Positions 1 through 12,300 of a DNA stretch of 64,000 nucleotides are shown piece by piece. The notes beneath the pieces are model-generated. The model did no database searches, was not told the origin of the DNA, and saw only the letters and a list, made by a program, of their open reading frames with translations. Within the stretch, counting starts at the first letter, position 1. Each line of letters begins with the position of its first letter. The stretch spans positions 9,665,501-9,729,500 of the forward strand of contig CM072861.1 in assembly GCA_036937835.1 (NCBI GenBank), in the 5' to 3' direction. The stretch comes from Pampus argenteus (Eukaryota > Chordata > Actinopteri > Scombriformes > Stromateidae). Made by a program: the position numbers and the translations under genes.

Positions 1-1054
1 TTATAATGAGTGCAGCCCCTTCTAAAATATGGTGATGTGTGGCAGAAAGACTGAATGCAAAAGACTAAAAGTAACCAACCATAAATGACTTTAAAGGTAC
101 AGGTGAAGATAAATCATGTGGTTACTGAAGTGACAACTGTAACTGGAATTACCTTAACTGGGTTGACAGACATCCAGATAACATAGTGCAGAGAATTTTC
201 TGTCCTTTCGTATTTATTTCTTTAATGACCACAAGACTGTAAGAAAATGATCATGTTTATGCCCCAACTGTTAAAAACCTTTAATCTATCCATCAAATCG
301 GTGCAAGGTTCCATCAAGGTTGGCTCACAAACCAAAGTCAAAAAAGAAAAATCAGGTTATCGATAAAGTTCATTCGGTCAACTTCTGGTAACATTAGTAA
401 ACCTCACTGCCATCTTTAACATTACCAGTACAGTATTAGCACTGCCATTAAATAAAACATTTAAATGATTGTGATGCACATTTGGAAGGTCACAAGTACT
501 TATCAATAATGGTTTAGTAAGTAATCAACATGGTTCCTCACTGTAGCCAATTTAAAGAGGAGAAGAAAGTTGAGCCCCTGCTGTGCCAAAGCTGTGAGAG
601 TGACAGAATGGACTGCTGCTAACCAGTAATAAATGAGGCGGTGTTGTACACAGGGGATTGCTGAGGCACTGAAAATTCATCAGTGGTCTACCATGAGAGA
701 AAGAAGACAGCAGGAACACTGGAATAGTTAGGCCTGCACAGAAAAATGTAATTAGTGCATTACTATGAGTCTGGGATTGTTGAACGGGACAGCGGATGAA
801 CAATCTGTCATGACAACTGGCTTCCTTAAGGACAACTGATGCTCAAGCCTCGTGCAGACTACATGGATTATGTCTGTCCCAGAAAATGTTTTAAGATTTG
901 AGACAAAAGCTCTTAAGGTGATGGGTCATCTTGACCACCTTGTGAGCTGTCCTCGTTTTCAAATATGGTTGATTATATAGTAACTGGAGACAAAAGGCAC
1001 TTAGATGGAGAGTCTGAGACAGGAGATGGGCAGTAGTCAATGGGATAGGAAAAG

Positions 1055-1310
1055 GAATTGATTAGTCAATAAATTAATATGTCAATCAACAGAAAATTAA
1101 TGGACTATTTAGTAATCAATTAATTGTTTTGAGTGATTTAAAGAAACAATGCCGAAAATATCTGGTTACAGCTTCTTAAATATGAGTATTTTTTCTGGTT
1201 TGTTTACCTCAACGATAGTTAACTGAATATCGTTGGGTTGTAGACTTGTTGAGACAACACAAGAGCTTTGGGAAACAGTCAATAATGAAAATAATTGTTA
1301 GTTGGAGCCA
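1055..1310 (+). repeat. Dispersed TAATCG-type fish repeat, copy 1
   Basis: This is a diverged copy of a roughly 300-bp repeat that recurs in this window. Diagnostic pieces in order are an ATTAATCG-like end with CAGAAAATTAAT, then GGTTACAGCTTCTTAAAT, TTTCTGGTTTG, AACTGAATATCGTTGGGTTG, GCTTTGGGAAAC, and a terminal AATAATGAAAATAATTGTTAG. The same blocks occur in the same order near 8160-8493 and inverted near 46301-46626. I recognise the family from memory as abundant in percomorph fish, but I cannot assign a formal name. It is non-coding. Confidence 0.7.
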
Positions 1311-1440
1311 TAATGCATACAGTGACTTCTCGTTTGCTTATGTTAATTATTGCTAACATTCTAACTAATCGATGCACGATTACAACTCCACAACTAGAAT
1401 CATATAGTATAAACATATATATAGTTTTTTTTTCCCAGCC

Positions 1441-1585
1441 TAGTCAAGCGAGCATGAACTGATGAAGCCTCTTGGATGAGAGGTGAAACGTCTTTAAGGA
1501 CAAATAACCAAGTCCAGTTGCGATCGATTTAATCTACTTGAGATAACTATGACCTGGATGAATGAGAATATTCACAGACTCATTG
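1441..1585 (+). mobile_element. Penelope-like retroelement relic carrying a hammerhead ribozyme motif
   Basis: The core CTGATGA (1459-1465) is followed by one extra A, a six-pair stem (67-72 with 79-84 of the 1400s, loop TGGATG) and GAAA at 1485-1488. ACGT (1488-1491) and C1492 then supply a short helix III and a GUC cleavage site. Bases 1453-1458 pair with 1493-1498 as helix I, with one mismatch and one wobble. Very short helix III hammerheads are known from Penelope-like elements. The flank to about 1585 resembles a fish repeat I remember. No reverse transcriptase remains. The element end points are uncertain. Confidence 0.6.
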
Positions 1586-4500
1586 CTACAACATTGTCGT
1601 GCGAGCAGTGCAGCAATTCTAAGATTTCTGATGCCTCATAGTAGCTTTAACACTTTACCACGAGGAGTAATGTCAAACCTAATGTAAACATAAAACACAC
1701 AGTCCCAGCAGTGCATAAAGTACACCATCACAAAATGACTAGTGTTACCATTAATACACTGTACATTTGGTGTATCCTCTTCTGGGAGTAATGCAGTGCA
1801 GGAGTGAATTTTGCTACATTCATATTTGATGGTCTTTTGAGTGGGCAAACTAATATAGTTTTTGTACTACTGTCATTTATGCATACTTGTGATTTGTTAT
1901 CATATTTCTTCATATACTCATGCATCTGACCTTGGAGGCATTAGAGAAGTTAATATGGCACCAAGAACATTTCTAACATTTAAAAAAAATAAAATGAGAA
2001 ATGAACAACACGGAAATGTCTTCTATCGCAATTATATGCAAAGTGTTCAGCTTTTGCCTGAGTTAACTGATATGTAAATAGATCTCACTGTATAAAGTAT
2101 GTAAATATTTCCTACCCCAAGAGTTTTAAAAAGGTCTGAGCTTGTGCTGAAAACAAGGTGTTTATTTCCAATCTTACAACTTTTGCAAGCTTTTGTTGTT
2201 AATAGAACACCATGTACAATCTGTTATGACCTTGAACCCTTTCATAATTTTAACTGCATCCACATGAACAGTTTCACATAAAGTTATTTGAGAGCGTTTC
2301 ATGAGGAGGAATTAGTGAATATTAAGTGCAGCAGATGGATTACACCAACCTACATTGGGAGAGTGAACGACAGACCTAAAAAAAAAAAAGTTTGAAAGTT
2401 GTCAATGAATTTCTGACCACCAGTCAGTACAATATGTCCAGTGGGTAAATACATGATAAAAATCTCACCCAAATTATTATGTAGAGGAAGTGATTCACCA
2501 GGAATGAATTGAGTTGATGGCAGTACCAGGTAAACCCAGTGGCTGAGAGACCAGATGGTGGTTCTCTGGTTTAATGACTATATTCTTGTTTCTGGTTTTA
2601 CTACCCACAGAGATCTGCTAGGCATTGGCTTAATGAATTGTGGGAGAGAGGGACCAGGTAGAAGCTGGTTTGAAAGTGAAGAAAAAAAAAATGTGTTGAA
2701 ATGTTTGTGTTGCTCATAAAAACAATCGGTGGAGCCTCTATTAGTGTGTTAAGACTCAAATTTGGATAATGGGTTCCTGAATTCTAACTGATTGTGGGCA
2801 GTACAGCTTCTTATTCAATGCACTGTTTAGCACATTATCCTCTCAATAGTTCATTTCAAGTACATACACACTGTGTGACACAATGAAGTTCTATTATTCT
2901 CTAAGCAGTACCAAACATTTATAAATAATTGGTAAGATGCCCGACAACAGCAATTTTATTATTTGATCAACTGTTTAGGTCACTTCCCTTCCAAGTAAAG
3001 ACAAAAGTATCATGGCAATCCACCCAATATTTGTCGAGTGACTTTACTCAAATCCCACATACTAACCTCATTGTTTTTGCCTGTAGGTGCTATTAAACAC
3101 GCCTACATCTGAAGGTGTAGACCACCGCTCCTTTCACTTGTACTTTGTGCAACTTGTGTGACAATGAGTGAGTTTGTGAATCTTACACACACCATTCCAA
3201 TTAAATATTCATATTCAAGTCCCTCGCTTATCTCCCACCCTGGTGTAAGCACATTTCACAGTATGCCATTTCATATTCATCATGCAAAGTTGAGAGTTTC
3301 CTCCCTTTAACTGGACTGCACCCACAAATTAGTTCTCTAATTGGATTATTAGCTTACATTTGTTAGGGCACATGGAGGCAAAGGGAGACACGCAGTGCAT
3401 TGTAGTCTTTGGTTCCTTTGTGGAAGGTGGCAGGTGGTGAACAACAGCTGCTCTGATCCAGTCAGAACTGTCCTCATCCAAAAATTCCCAGCTGCCCCGT
3501 CACTCTGGCCGGCCACCAGTCTCTCAGTTTCCCCCCAACATAAACTAACTCTGCATTTGCCTCAGTTTTTCCTCTCCAATTCTTTTGTCCTTGCTTATCC
3601 TTTTCCACCTTTTATCCATACTTAATCTGCCCTCTTTCTTTTCCATGACACAGGTGATTATAAAACACCTTTGACACAACACTAGAAGAAGAAAGAATAC
3701 GTGTGTGGGCTGTACAATGACCAACTCAAGAGTTTATCAAGTGCTGTAAATTGTATAGTTTCAATGCCAGCCCTTCTTTACTTAAAAACAACAGCGCCTT
3801 GACAGAATGAGGTCAATAGATTCAAGTCACTGGTCTTAAATCACATCTCCAACTAGACACAGTCTCCTCCAAAAGCAAACGAAGCAGAAATCAAAAATCT
3901 AATAGGTTACAGGAGTTGTTGTAATGCCTGACGCGCGTCTGGCTATTCTGACATTAAAGTACTTCCTGCTGACACAGTTGGTATTCCTTACACACACACA
4001 CAATGTGCAAATGACTGAATGGATTGATCAGTTGCTCATTACACAGATAGGTGCTGAGGCTGTGGCTGTAGGTTGAATGTTTTTGCTGGGAGAGTGCTTT
4101 GGACAGTGGCAGTCCCAGCATTTTCTGTGCCCCAGGCAGCATCATATGAAGACATCCCTTGAAGGCATCCTCGAAGGCAATTTCAAAGTGAATCTAATTC
4201 CCATTTTATTACAGCTGCACGCAGGACTGCTAAACATCTGAGTCCAGGTCCTCCACCCAGCTGCATATAATTTCACCTCCCCCGCCCCGACCTTCTCTAC
4301 TGTGGGTGCCTGTGAAAATATCCCCCCCTCTTCACCTTTCTAGCAGGTTCCCTAGTTAATGCTATGATCTGCTCATCTGTTGAGGCCGTGCTAAGACAAG
4401 CTGGGGAGCAGTCATGTCTGCACTCTGGAGCAGAAGGCCAAAAAGACCTGAAACCTCAATTGTCATTCAAATTCAAGGTCATTCATTTATACAGCCTTTC

Positions 4501-6686
4501 ATCACAGGCACATAACCAAAGGCTTTAAAGAGAAAGCTCACCAAGATCAAGAATAAATCAGATAAATTGAAATATTACATTGTGAATAGGGCTGGGTGAT
4601 CACTATCACCGTCTTTTAACTTAAAAGGCAAATCCTATCACATTGTGTTAGTGTTTTACAAAACCAAAAAGCTGAATAGATTATTCCAAGCAAACTGAAG
4701 CCTAACAAATTGAGTAGAATGAACAGTAACCTAGAGTCTGACAAGAAGATGTAATGTTTTCAATGTGTCACAAAGTGGAAGCACTTGGAAGGTACCACAT
4801 CACCATTGATTTCATCATGCACTTTTTACATCTTTAACATCAGCATCTATGCAGAGAACTAGATGTTTGGTCCAAATCTGACACAGTGGAAAACAATAAA
4901 TAAATAAATAAATAAGAGGATAATTAGACTGGACCCAAAATATAGTTGACCTAATCTGGCTCAAATAGACAGAACACTAACACACTGTGGTTTACAGTTT
5001 GCACACATTTTTCTCCTGTGATCATTATAACTGACAGCCGGTCCTCCTGGATTCATCTGGGTATTCAACTAGTTCAGTACCTGTACGAATGAACGTTTGA
5101 CACAGAACAGTTACACCATAAACTACAGATTCAGATTTTAGATTAATGTGTTTTTCAATATAAAAACTTGGCGAAATGTGTCTCAGTACTTTAAAGAAAA
5201 AAAAAAGAAAAAGAAAAATCAGTGAACCTCTGTAGACCTCCTTCAGCAAACATTAGAGCCAATTAATACAAGAATAAAATAGAGATTGGTGCTTTACATC
5301 CGACACTATTCAGGCTTCAATGACCTGCTGTCTGTTACCTTGGCAATCAGCATCATGAGATGGACTGTAGTCTTTATGTTGGACTGACATGTTGTTTGGG
5401 GGCTGAATTGGTATTCATGCTTTGCTTCACACCAGAAAAAAAAAAAAGCTTCCTGGGCCACGGGCCACCTCAGCCTTCCTAAATAAATCAGCTTGTTTTT
5501 TAGGTTGTTGAATTTAAGGGATAGTACACTTTGAAATAAATCCAGAATTAAACTTTGAATTTTTTAACACTTTTCCATCCTTGTCTGTGAAATGTATTCC
5601 CACTAGTTCACTGGCTGTTCTGAAATGTACAGAGAATATAAATCAATAAAATGATTATTATGAGATGAATATTAATACTAACTTTCATGCACTATTAAAC
5701 CACAGAGATGACACAGTCCACTCACTAACAAAGACGTCAGACACAAATGCTTTCATTCAGATGACAGCAATTTCCTACGAACATAAATATTTCCTATTGC
5801 ACTTATTTAATTCATTTAAAGTCTCATTGTATTTTTCAAGAATGTCTGTAGCAGGTGAACAAAGTAATATAAGTGCAAGGTTTAATATAGTAATGGTACT
5901 TCATACAGCCACACACAATCCGACTGACATGTAAATAAAGAAAAATGTTCTGTTGTCACATCTCCAATTTGAATTTATCAAACTTAACTTGCATTAATCT
6001 TATTGCATTATTCAAACAACACAATAATTGCAAGTTGCTACTGAAACACTCAGAATGTCTCAATCACAATGAGAACAACTTGACTTTCTCCAACGTCAAA
6101 CTGTCTGTATCAGAAGCCAGAGTGTGGTCAGCTGGGTGTCCGCGCCTTCATTTGCACCACTCATCGATTAAAGAAGGTCGCTTCACTAATGAGCGAAGGT
6201 CAACGCCTCTCTTCATCCATCACTGTCTTCCTTGCTATCCTTTCTTTCCTCTCAGTGTCTATTCCTCTGTGCTCCCCCTACCATTGTCTGGCATGCAGCA
6301 GAATGTGGTGCGAGAGGAGGACATGTCAATGTTATCAGCATGCAACAGACGACAGCTTTGAGGGAGACCGTGACTTTCAGCTGTTGCCCCGGTGGCTAAT
6401 TACCCACACTCCTCATCGAGCTGACCCGCGCTCGGCACTTTGCAAAACAAACCACCGAGCTATGGGCGGCCATTTTGCATGTTGGGGCCGACACCTATAC
6501 TAGCTTTTTTGTGACAGTCTTATTGTTGGACATTACTAATGCCAGGGAGCTCATTAGCAATGGGTCACAGAAGATGCCCCCATTTAGGCCTTGTTCACAC
6601 TGAGAGCCCAAATCCAGTTTTTGGTATATTCAGATAGTATCTAGAGTCATTTTAGAAAGTCTGCATGATAAAAAAAAAAAAAATTA

Positions 6687-6690
<4 letters not shown>
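1586..6690. other. Gene-free AT-rich downstream region
   Basis: I find no coding exon pattern, RNA gene or intact mobile element here. The longest open frames (138 codons at 5945-6361 and 104 codons at 6189-6503) overlap on one strand and show no recognisable protein. Short simple runs occur, such as an AAAT run at 4897-4914. Two stretches, about 3150-3370 and 6360-6580, are rich in TAAT-type homeodomain core sites and low in simple repeats, so they could be conserved non-coding elements. That cannot be judged without alignment. Confidence 0.5.
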
Positions 6691-6693
<3 letters not shown>

Positions 6694-6727
<34 letters not shown>

Positions 6728-6737
6728 TAAATAAAGG
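6694..6737. repeat. (TA)n followed by (AAAT)n microsatellite
   Basis: A TA dinucleotide tract runs directly into AAAT tetranucleotides and then into a G-rich tract. It sits just before a truncated dispersed-repeat copy on the same strand. Confidence 0.9.
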
Positions 6738-6754
6738 GGGGGAAAAGGGGGGGG

Positions 6755-6860
6755 AATGGTGTTGGACATATTTTACAATTTCCTGACATTTTATAGACCA
6801 ATTGTTAATCAAGATATCAATAGATTTACCAATAATGAAAATAATCCTAGCGGCAGCCCT
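6755..6860 (+). repeat. Dispersed TAATCG-type fish repeat, 3' fragment
   Basis: Only the final third of the repeat is present. It shows TTTCCTGACATTTTATAGACC, then AATAATGAAAATAAT and the usual GCAGCCCT terminus. The 5' part is missing, so this is a truncated copy. Confidence 0.65.
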
Positions 6861-8156
6861 AGTAGTTATTGATGTCTGCGTAGTTACCACAGCAACACAT
6901 GCAGGTAGGCTGATGATGTCTGGACACACAAATCCAAGCAAATGACTGATTAGCCTGAAGTTTGAACTTAGACCACAGCAGCAAAAAGTCCATTTTCATT
7001 TTTTCTGAATGAAGTTAACATGTGTTGTGTGATGCTCAAACATTTTATCATTTCTGCACTGTACTTTCTTGTCATTTATCATTCGACTTGGCAAAACCAA
7101 TATATTGACAAACTAATATTGGCTGATTTACAGCTCTAGCTCTAATATTTGCAATGTAAATTGTGTACAACAGCAGAAAATATACTTGAAATGTACATGA
7201 AACTGAAACATTTAGTTGATTAACTAAGCTGACAGTGACTGATTATCCATTTTTCAGCAAAAACCTGCATTTGTATAGATCATCATCAACAAAGACCAGG
7301 GAGTTCACACTTCTACTGGAGTTCTGACTAAAAACCACTGAGATATAGTAAATATTTTGATCAATTTTGTGCATTTAAAGACTCAAATTAACACATTTCA
7401 TTCCACTTTCCCCAAAGGCCAATAATTTAAATATTTATAGTACAAAAGCGCAATCTATATCTGCAGAGGGTTGCTGATCAATACCAATAATTCTCACTTC
7501 ACCAGGTGTGATTTCACTTCCTGACCCAGGCTGCTTTTTTTCAAAACACAAGCTGCTTGCTCACAGGAATATTAAACTAATGTTTTGCAATTACTGTCAG
7601 TTACAGGCTATAATAATGCATAAAAAGACAATGGGCGAGGACGTTTTGTCAATGCTGTGATTCCTGGTTGGCAAAAGAAATTGATTACGATCATAAATCA
7701 CCTAATGTCCCTTTGAAAATTTAGTGCAGTGCAGCAGTGTTCCCTTTCAAATGAAAATTAAATAGCATACACTAACACAAGCTAATAAAACTTAATAACC
7801 TCATAAAACTGAAATTTCACAGATGTTTAATTTGAAGAAACAACCCTTGACATTGATTTTGTTGCTTATTTAGCAGCCACTTCAGACTGACTTTAACTAG
7901 TATCTATAACTACAGCTTTCAGTTAGCTGCCATCAATTGAAATCCATGTGCAGCTTGAAACTTCATTAATTGATAACCGATACTGATCAAGGTCAATCCA
8001 AAGGCACATCTCAGACGTCTATAGATGTGTTTGTGCTCGTTTGAGGCTTTGTGAAACGGAAGAAAGAGTCTGGATCAACTGCATGTGAATCAATATGGTG
8101 AGCGGCAACAAATGGGTTTGTTCTAGAAGTCAATATATTTGTATAAACTGCATATT

Positions 8157-8493
8157 AGAGTTGTAACGATTAGTCTATTAATTGATTAGTCGGTTGACAG
8201 AAAATGTATCCATTTTGATAACCGACTAATTCATTTTTAAGAAAATGGTGTCCCAGTCCTGTGGTTCCAGCTTCTTAAATGTGACTATATTCTGGTTTAT
8301 TTAGCTCTCTGTGCTTGTGGACTGCTGGTCAGGACAAAAAAACAACATTTTACATTGCTTCTAAAATTTTAGTGAAACGGTGTTTGACATTTTCCACCAT
8401 GTTATAGACCAAACAACTAACTAATTAAGAAAGAAAAGAAGATTAACAAGAAAATAATCAACAGATAATAAAAATAATAGTTCATTGCAACCA
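8157..8493 (+). repeat. Dispersed TAATCG-type fish repeat, near-complete copy
   Basis: This is the most complete plus-strand copy, about 337 bp. It starts TTGTAACGATTAGTC and contains GTGGTTCCAGCTTCTTAAAT and TATTCTGGTTTATTTAG. It then has a GACATTTTCCACCATGTTATAGACC block, and ends AAAATAATAGTTCATTGCA. The first and last 20 bases are loosely inverted copies of each other, as in a non-autonomous DNA transposon. That classification is an inference. Confidence 0.7.
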
Positions 8494-9142
8494 TGCTGCA
8501 CATGGAGAGGTATCATTATGTAAATAAACAGTCACAGAAGAAGCTGAGCTCTACTGTGTTCAGCTTGTTGGGTCTCTCTCAGCTCCAATGGCCGCACTTT
8601 ATTGGACTAAGAAGTACAGTGAGAAATGAACCTGCCAAGAGAGCTCTCTGCATACTACTAATGAAGCATGAGTGAGAAAACATGCAAACTATAGCCACAG
8701 GGAGCTGTCAGCTGGTCAGACTGAAGTACATGCATAGGAAACACTTAAGAACTAATGGGCTCTTTTGCACATTTTCACTGTGTATTTTACCTCCCTTATA
8801 TAGTGGTCACAGCTGACAGCAGCAGTAAAAATTAGATATGCTTTTTTCCACATGCCTGCACCCACACTGACAGAGTATGGTTTGTTTTGTACATTGTTAG
8901 GCCCAGCAGTGGTACTCCGAATCTAAATCATCATTCATTTTAAAAATAAAAATCACCAAATCATATCTGGAATCGCCCGTCTTTCCAAGGGCGGTGGCTG
9001 GATTAGATGCTGGCTTCTACATCATACAGTCTTAAACAAACAGGCCCTTCCTTGTTATTATGGTATAAGCACACAAAAGGCTCAAATCTTGGAACATGGT
9101 AATAATTTAGGTGATTATGCTAATGCCAGTTGCACTTAATTA

Positions 9143-9315
9143 CCTCATGTCTTGTTTTGTCCACAATAGCCAACAACCCAAAGATGTTGAGATTACTCCG
9201 ATAGAAGGAAAATATTCATATTCAAGGGGCTGGAATCAAAGAATTTGTTAATATTATGCTTACAAATTAAAAACTGAAAAGGATTAATCAATTATCAAAA
9301 TAGTTGGCAATAACC
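9143..9315 (-). repeat. Dispersed TAATCG-type fish repeat, inverted fragment
   Basis: The inverted family signature is present as GTCTTGTTTTGTCCACAA and CAACCCAAAGATGTTGAG. It ends with ATTAATCAATTATCAAAATA followed by GTTGGC. The middle is diverged. There is no coding content. Confidence 0.55.
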
Positions 9316-12300
9316 TCGACTGCCGTTAAAGAGTCTGATCCAGTACTTACATTCAAATTGCAGCAGGTGATATGCAATGTTGATTAAATATTTATCTAAC
9401 ACACTGAAATAACATCTGCAGACCACGAAATTCTTCACACTTTAAATTTCATCAGCTTCTTAATCCGAATACTGAAGGTCCTGGTTCCAAACGATTAAAT
9501 TGATCGGTCTAAATTATTGATATAATGAATGAAACTCCTGAACCTGATGTGATTTTGTTAGAGAACATTTTGTTGGACAACAGAAACAGTCTTTCTGCAA
9601 TTTGTTATTTTGTTAGAGTTTCTCTCACAAATGATCTTTGGCCGGGTACAGAGAGCATGCAAAAAAGCCAAAATTATTATTATTTTTTTTTTTCTTTCTG
9701 TCTTCAAGTTACTAACCCAGTTCATGTTGATTAGTAACAACTGATATGACATGCCGTCAGTGACAACATGAGCTCAAATGAAAGCAGGTGTCGCTCCATA
9801 TCTGTGAGATATGCAAATAGTATAGCAACCATAATTTAAAGAAGCACCTAAATGTCACGGCTTTGGGTTTACTGTTGCAGGTGCAGCTTTCTGCTGTCTG
9901 GTGTCAATGTCAAATCAATTTAGCCAGTCAAGGTTTTAGCGATATTGTGCGCCCCTCTATGATCAGTTAACGGTGAGAAACAACACAAAAATCAAGTCAT
10001 ATGTATTCGTTTTACTTCAGAAAGTTGTAGATTTAGAAATCAGACTTTCACAGGCACTATAGTGCAGAGGAGCTGACCTACAAAACGCCTGCCAGACAGC
10101 TGACTCACAGCATCTCCGTTTCACATAAACCCGTAACAGTCAGCCGAAGGCAATTCAGGCAAACATCAAGCTACTTAGGGGCCGTGACCTGAAAAACTGT
10201 GAGGTCATAATACCCGAATCTAAAACAATAATTACACCATCACCTCTTTTTGGGTCTGGGCTTCAGACATGTTTCATCCCCATTTGTTTAATATATTCCA
10301 TTATTTGATGAGGAATTCGAGAGTCACATCACTTCTGTCGACACGGCAGCATCTTTTGTCCGTTAATGAGTGAAGCTGGAGAATAAGCATGCTCCTCACT
10401 TCAATGGATTTATTGATGCAGTAGAGAGGCATCATATGAGAACATTTTAGTCAGAGGTATCATTTATATAGAGCAGATGTTTGATGTATCAGTCTTTACC
10501 ACAAGTAAAGGCCTCAACGAATGCTGTAAACCTTCAATGTCCAAAATGTCAACTCTCGCCCTATTAGGTTATTCAGACAAAACAAGCGCTACAAGGCTTT
10601 TATGATAGTGTTAATAATCCAAATCTCTGCTAATGAGCTACTGCTAACAGGCAAGCCATGCTGGAGTTAAATTACAGCAGATTCCATTGTAGACAAGTTC
10701 AATGTCTACAAACTGACAAAGACTGATGCGACCATCATCTACAGACTCAGACCTCTCACCTAAGAATACGAAGAGTAAGAAGTGATGAAATACAATCACT
10801 CAATATTTCTGAAAATGCTACGGCAGTGTTTTGGAAAGTATTCCTACATAATGTGAACATACCATAACTGCAATAATGTGAAAACAGTGCAGTTACAGTA
10901 ATGTATGGTAAAGATTAGAAAAACAAACCATTTGATTAGAGGCCCCTTTACACTGTGCAATTTTGGGCTATCCGAGACCAAACTTGACAAGCGTGTGAGA
11001 AATGAATTCCAAGGTAAACAGCCGAGAGCGAGATGAGAGAAGAGGGAGTTTTTTCTGTTACTATGGAGAAATGTGGCACGACTAACATGAACTGACCTCA
11101 CATCTCACACTTACCCAAAGCATTAGGAACTGCCACATCCTAACTTGATACTAGTGTGAAGCTTTGTCAGCTGTCTAACCATTTTTTTTTTTTTTTTGCG
11201 CTTTCAGTGGGCACTCTTGACCAATCTTTTAAATGATGAATAATTAAACAAACATTTGTGTAATTAGAAACTTAAATATTTTGGTTAATTTTTCCACTTT
11301 GCAATTAAGTACCAGTCGCATTAGCATATTTTGTCCGGAGGATATCTAATCATTGTGTGATTACTGATTGTGTCATGTATTAATATACAGTGTTAGATTG
11401 AAAAACACTGCAGCTCCATTGCACCATGTTAAATAATGTTTTCCTCATTATGCCAAGAGCTGCAGGGTGCTCAGTGCAGCAACAAATAATGCCATTTTGC
11501 CTTCCAAATGTTATTTTTTTCCCTCATTTTGAGAGTGCTCAGTGGCAATTGAGACTCACTGGAGTTTCACCTGTTACTGGTTATGAACGCAGCATAACGC
11601 CGTGGGGTGCTCCAAAGCCTGTATTTTGCTGTGAGGGTATTCTTACAGTGAAACAATAAGCACCTCACTCTTTAGTTCATCCCGCTGAACAGCCCAGAAG
11701 ATAAAAACGGTGTGTGGTGCACAAAACTGACTACAAAACTTTTTCCTTTCCTGCAGGTCTGGAAAAGCATAATCACTGCTACATGCTGATGCAAATTTTA
11801 CCAATTTGAGCAACAAAACTTTTCATGTGGAATGCTTTTGTTTCGATTCATTTGTCAGATTCAGAGCTACCTCAGGCCTCTATTATATTCAGATGTAGAG
11901 ATAAATGGGAACAGTATGTAGGCAGACTACTTCATTTATTTTTGCTAGGGGACATACAATATTATGTATTTTATCTCTCCTTTCCCTCTTTTTCTTAATG
12001 CATTACCTAGTGAGTTTGGGAATAAGTAAATGTGGAATAGTAGTAGTAGTTTTACAGGCTCCCAAACTCGCATTTAACATTTCAGAACATCACATTAGAA
12101 AATGAGACAACTAATCCAGATGATCATGCTGTGAATGTTATATTTTCTGAATTTGGCTTAATGTTGTGTGAAAGCGGCAGTCTAGACTCTAATGGATCAA
12201 GATAACTCAAGTGGACACCATTTAAATGCACACGTCGACTCAGATACTCGGTGAGCAGCTGGTGAAAATAACACAAGGCAGGATACAGGAATACTAATAT

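Noticed and set aside
5945..6361. 138-codon plus-strand frame
   Set aside because: Composition is like translated AT-rich non-coding DNA, no domain is seen, and another frame overlaps it.
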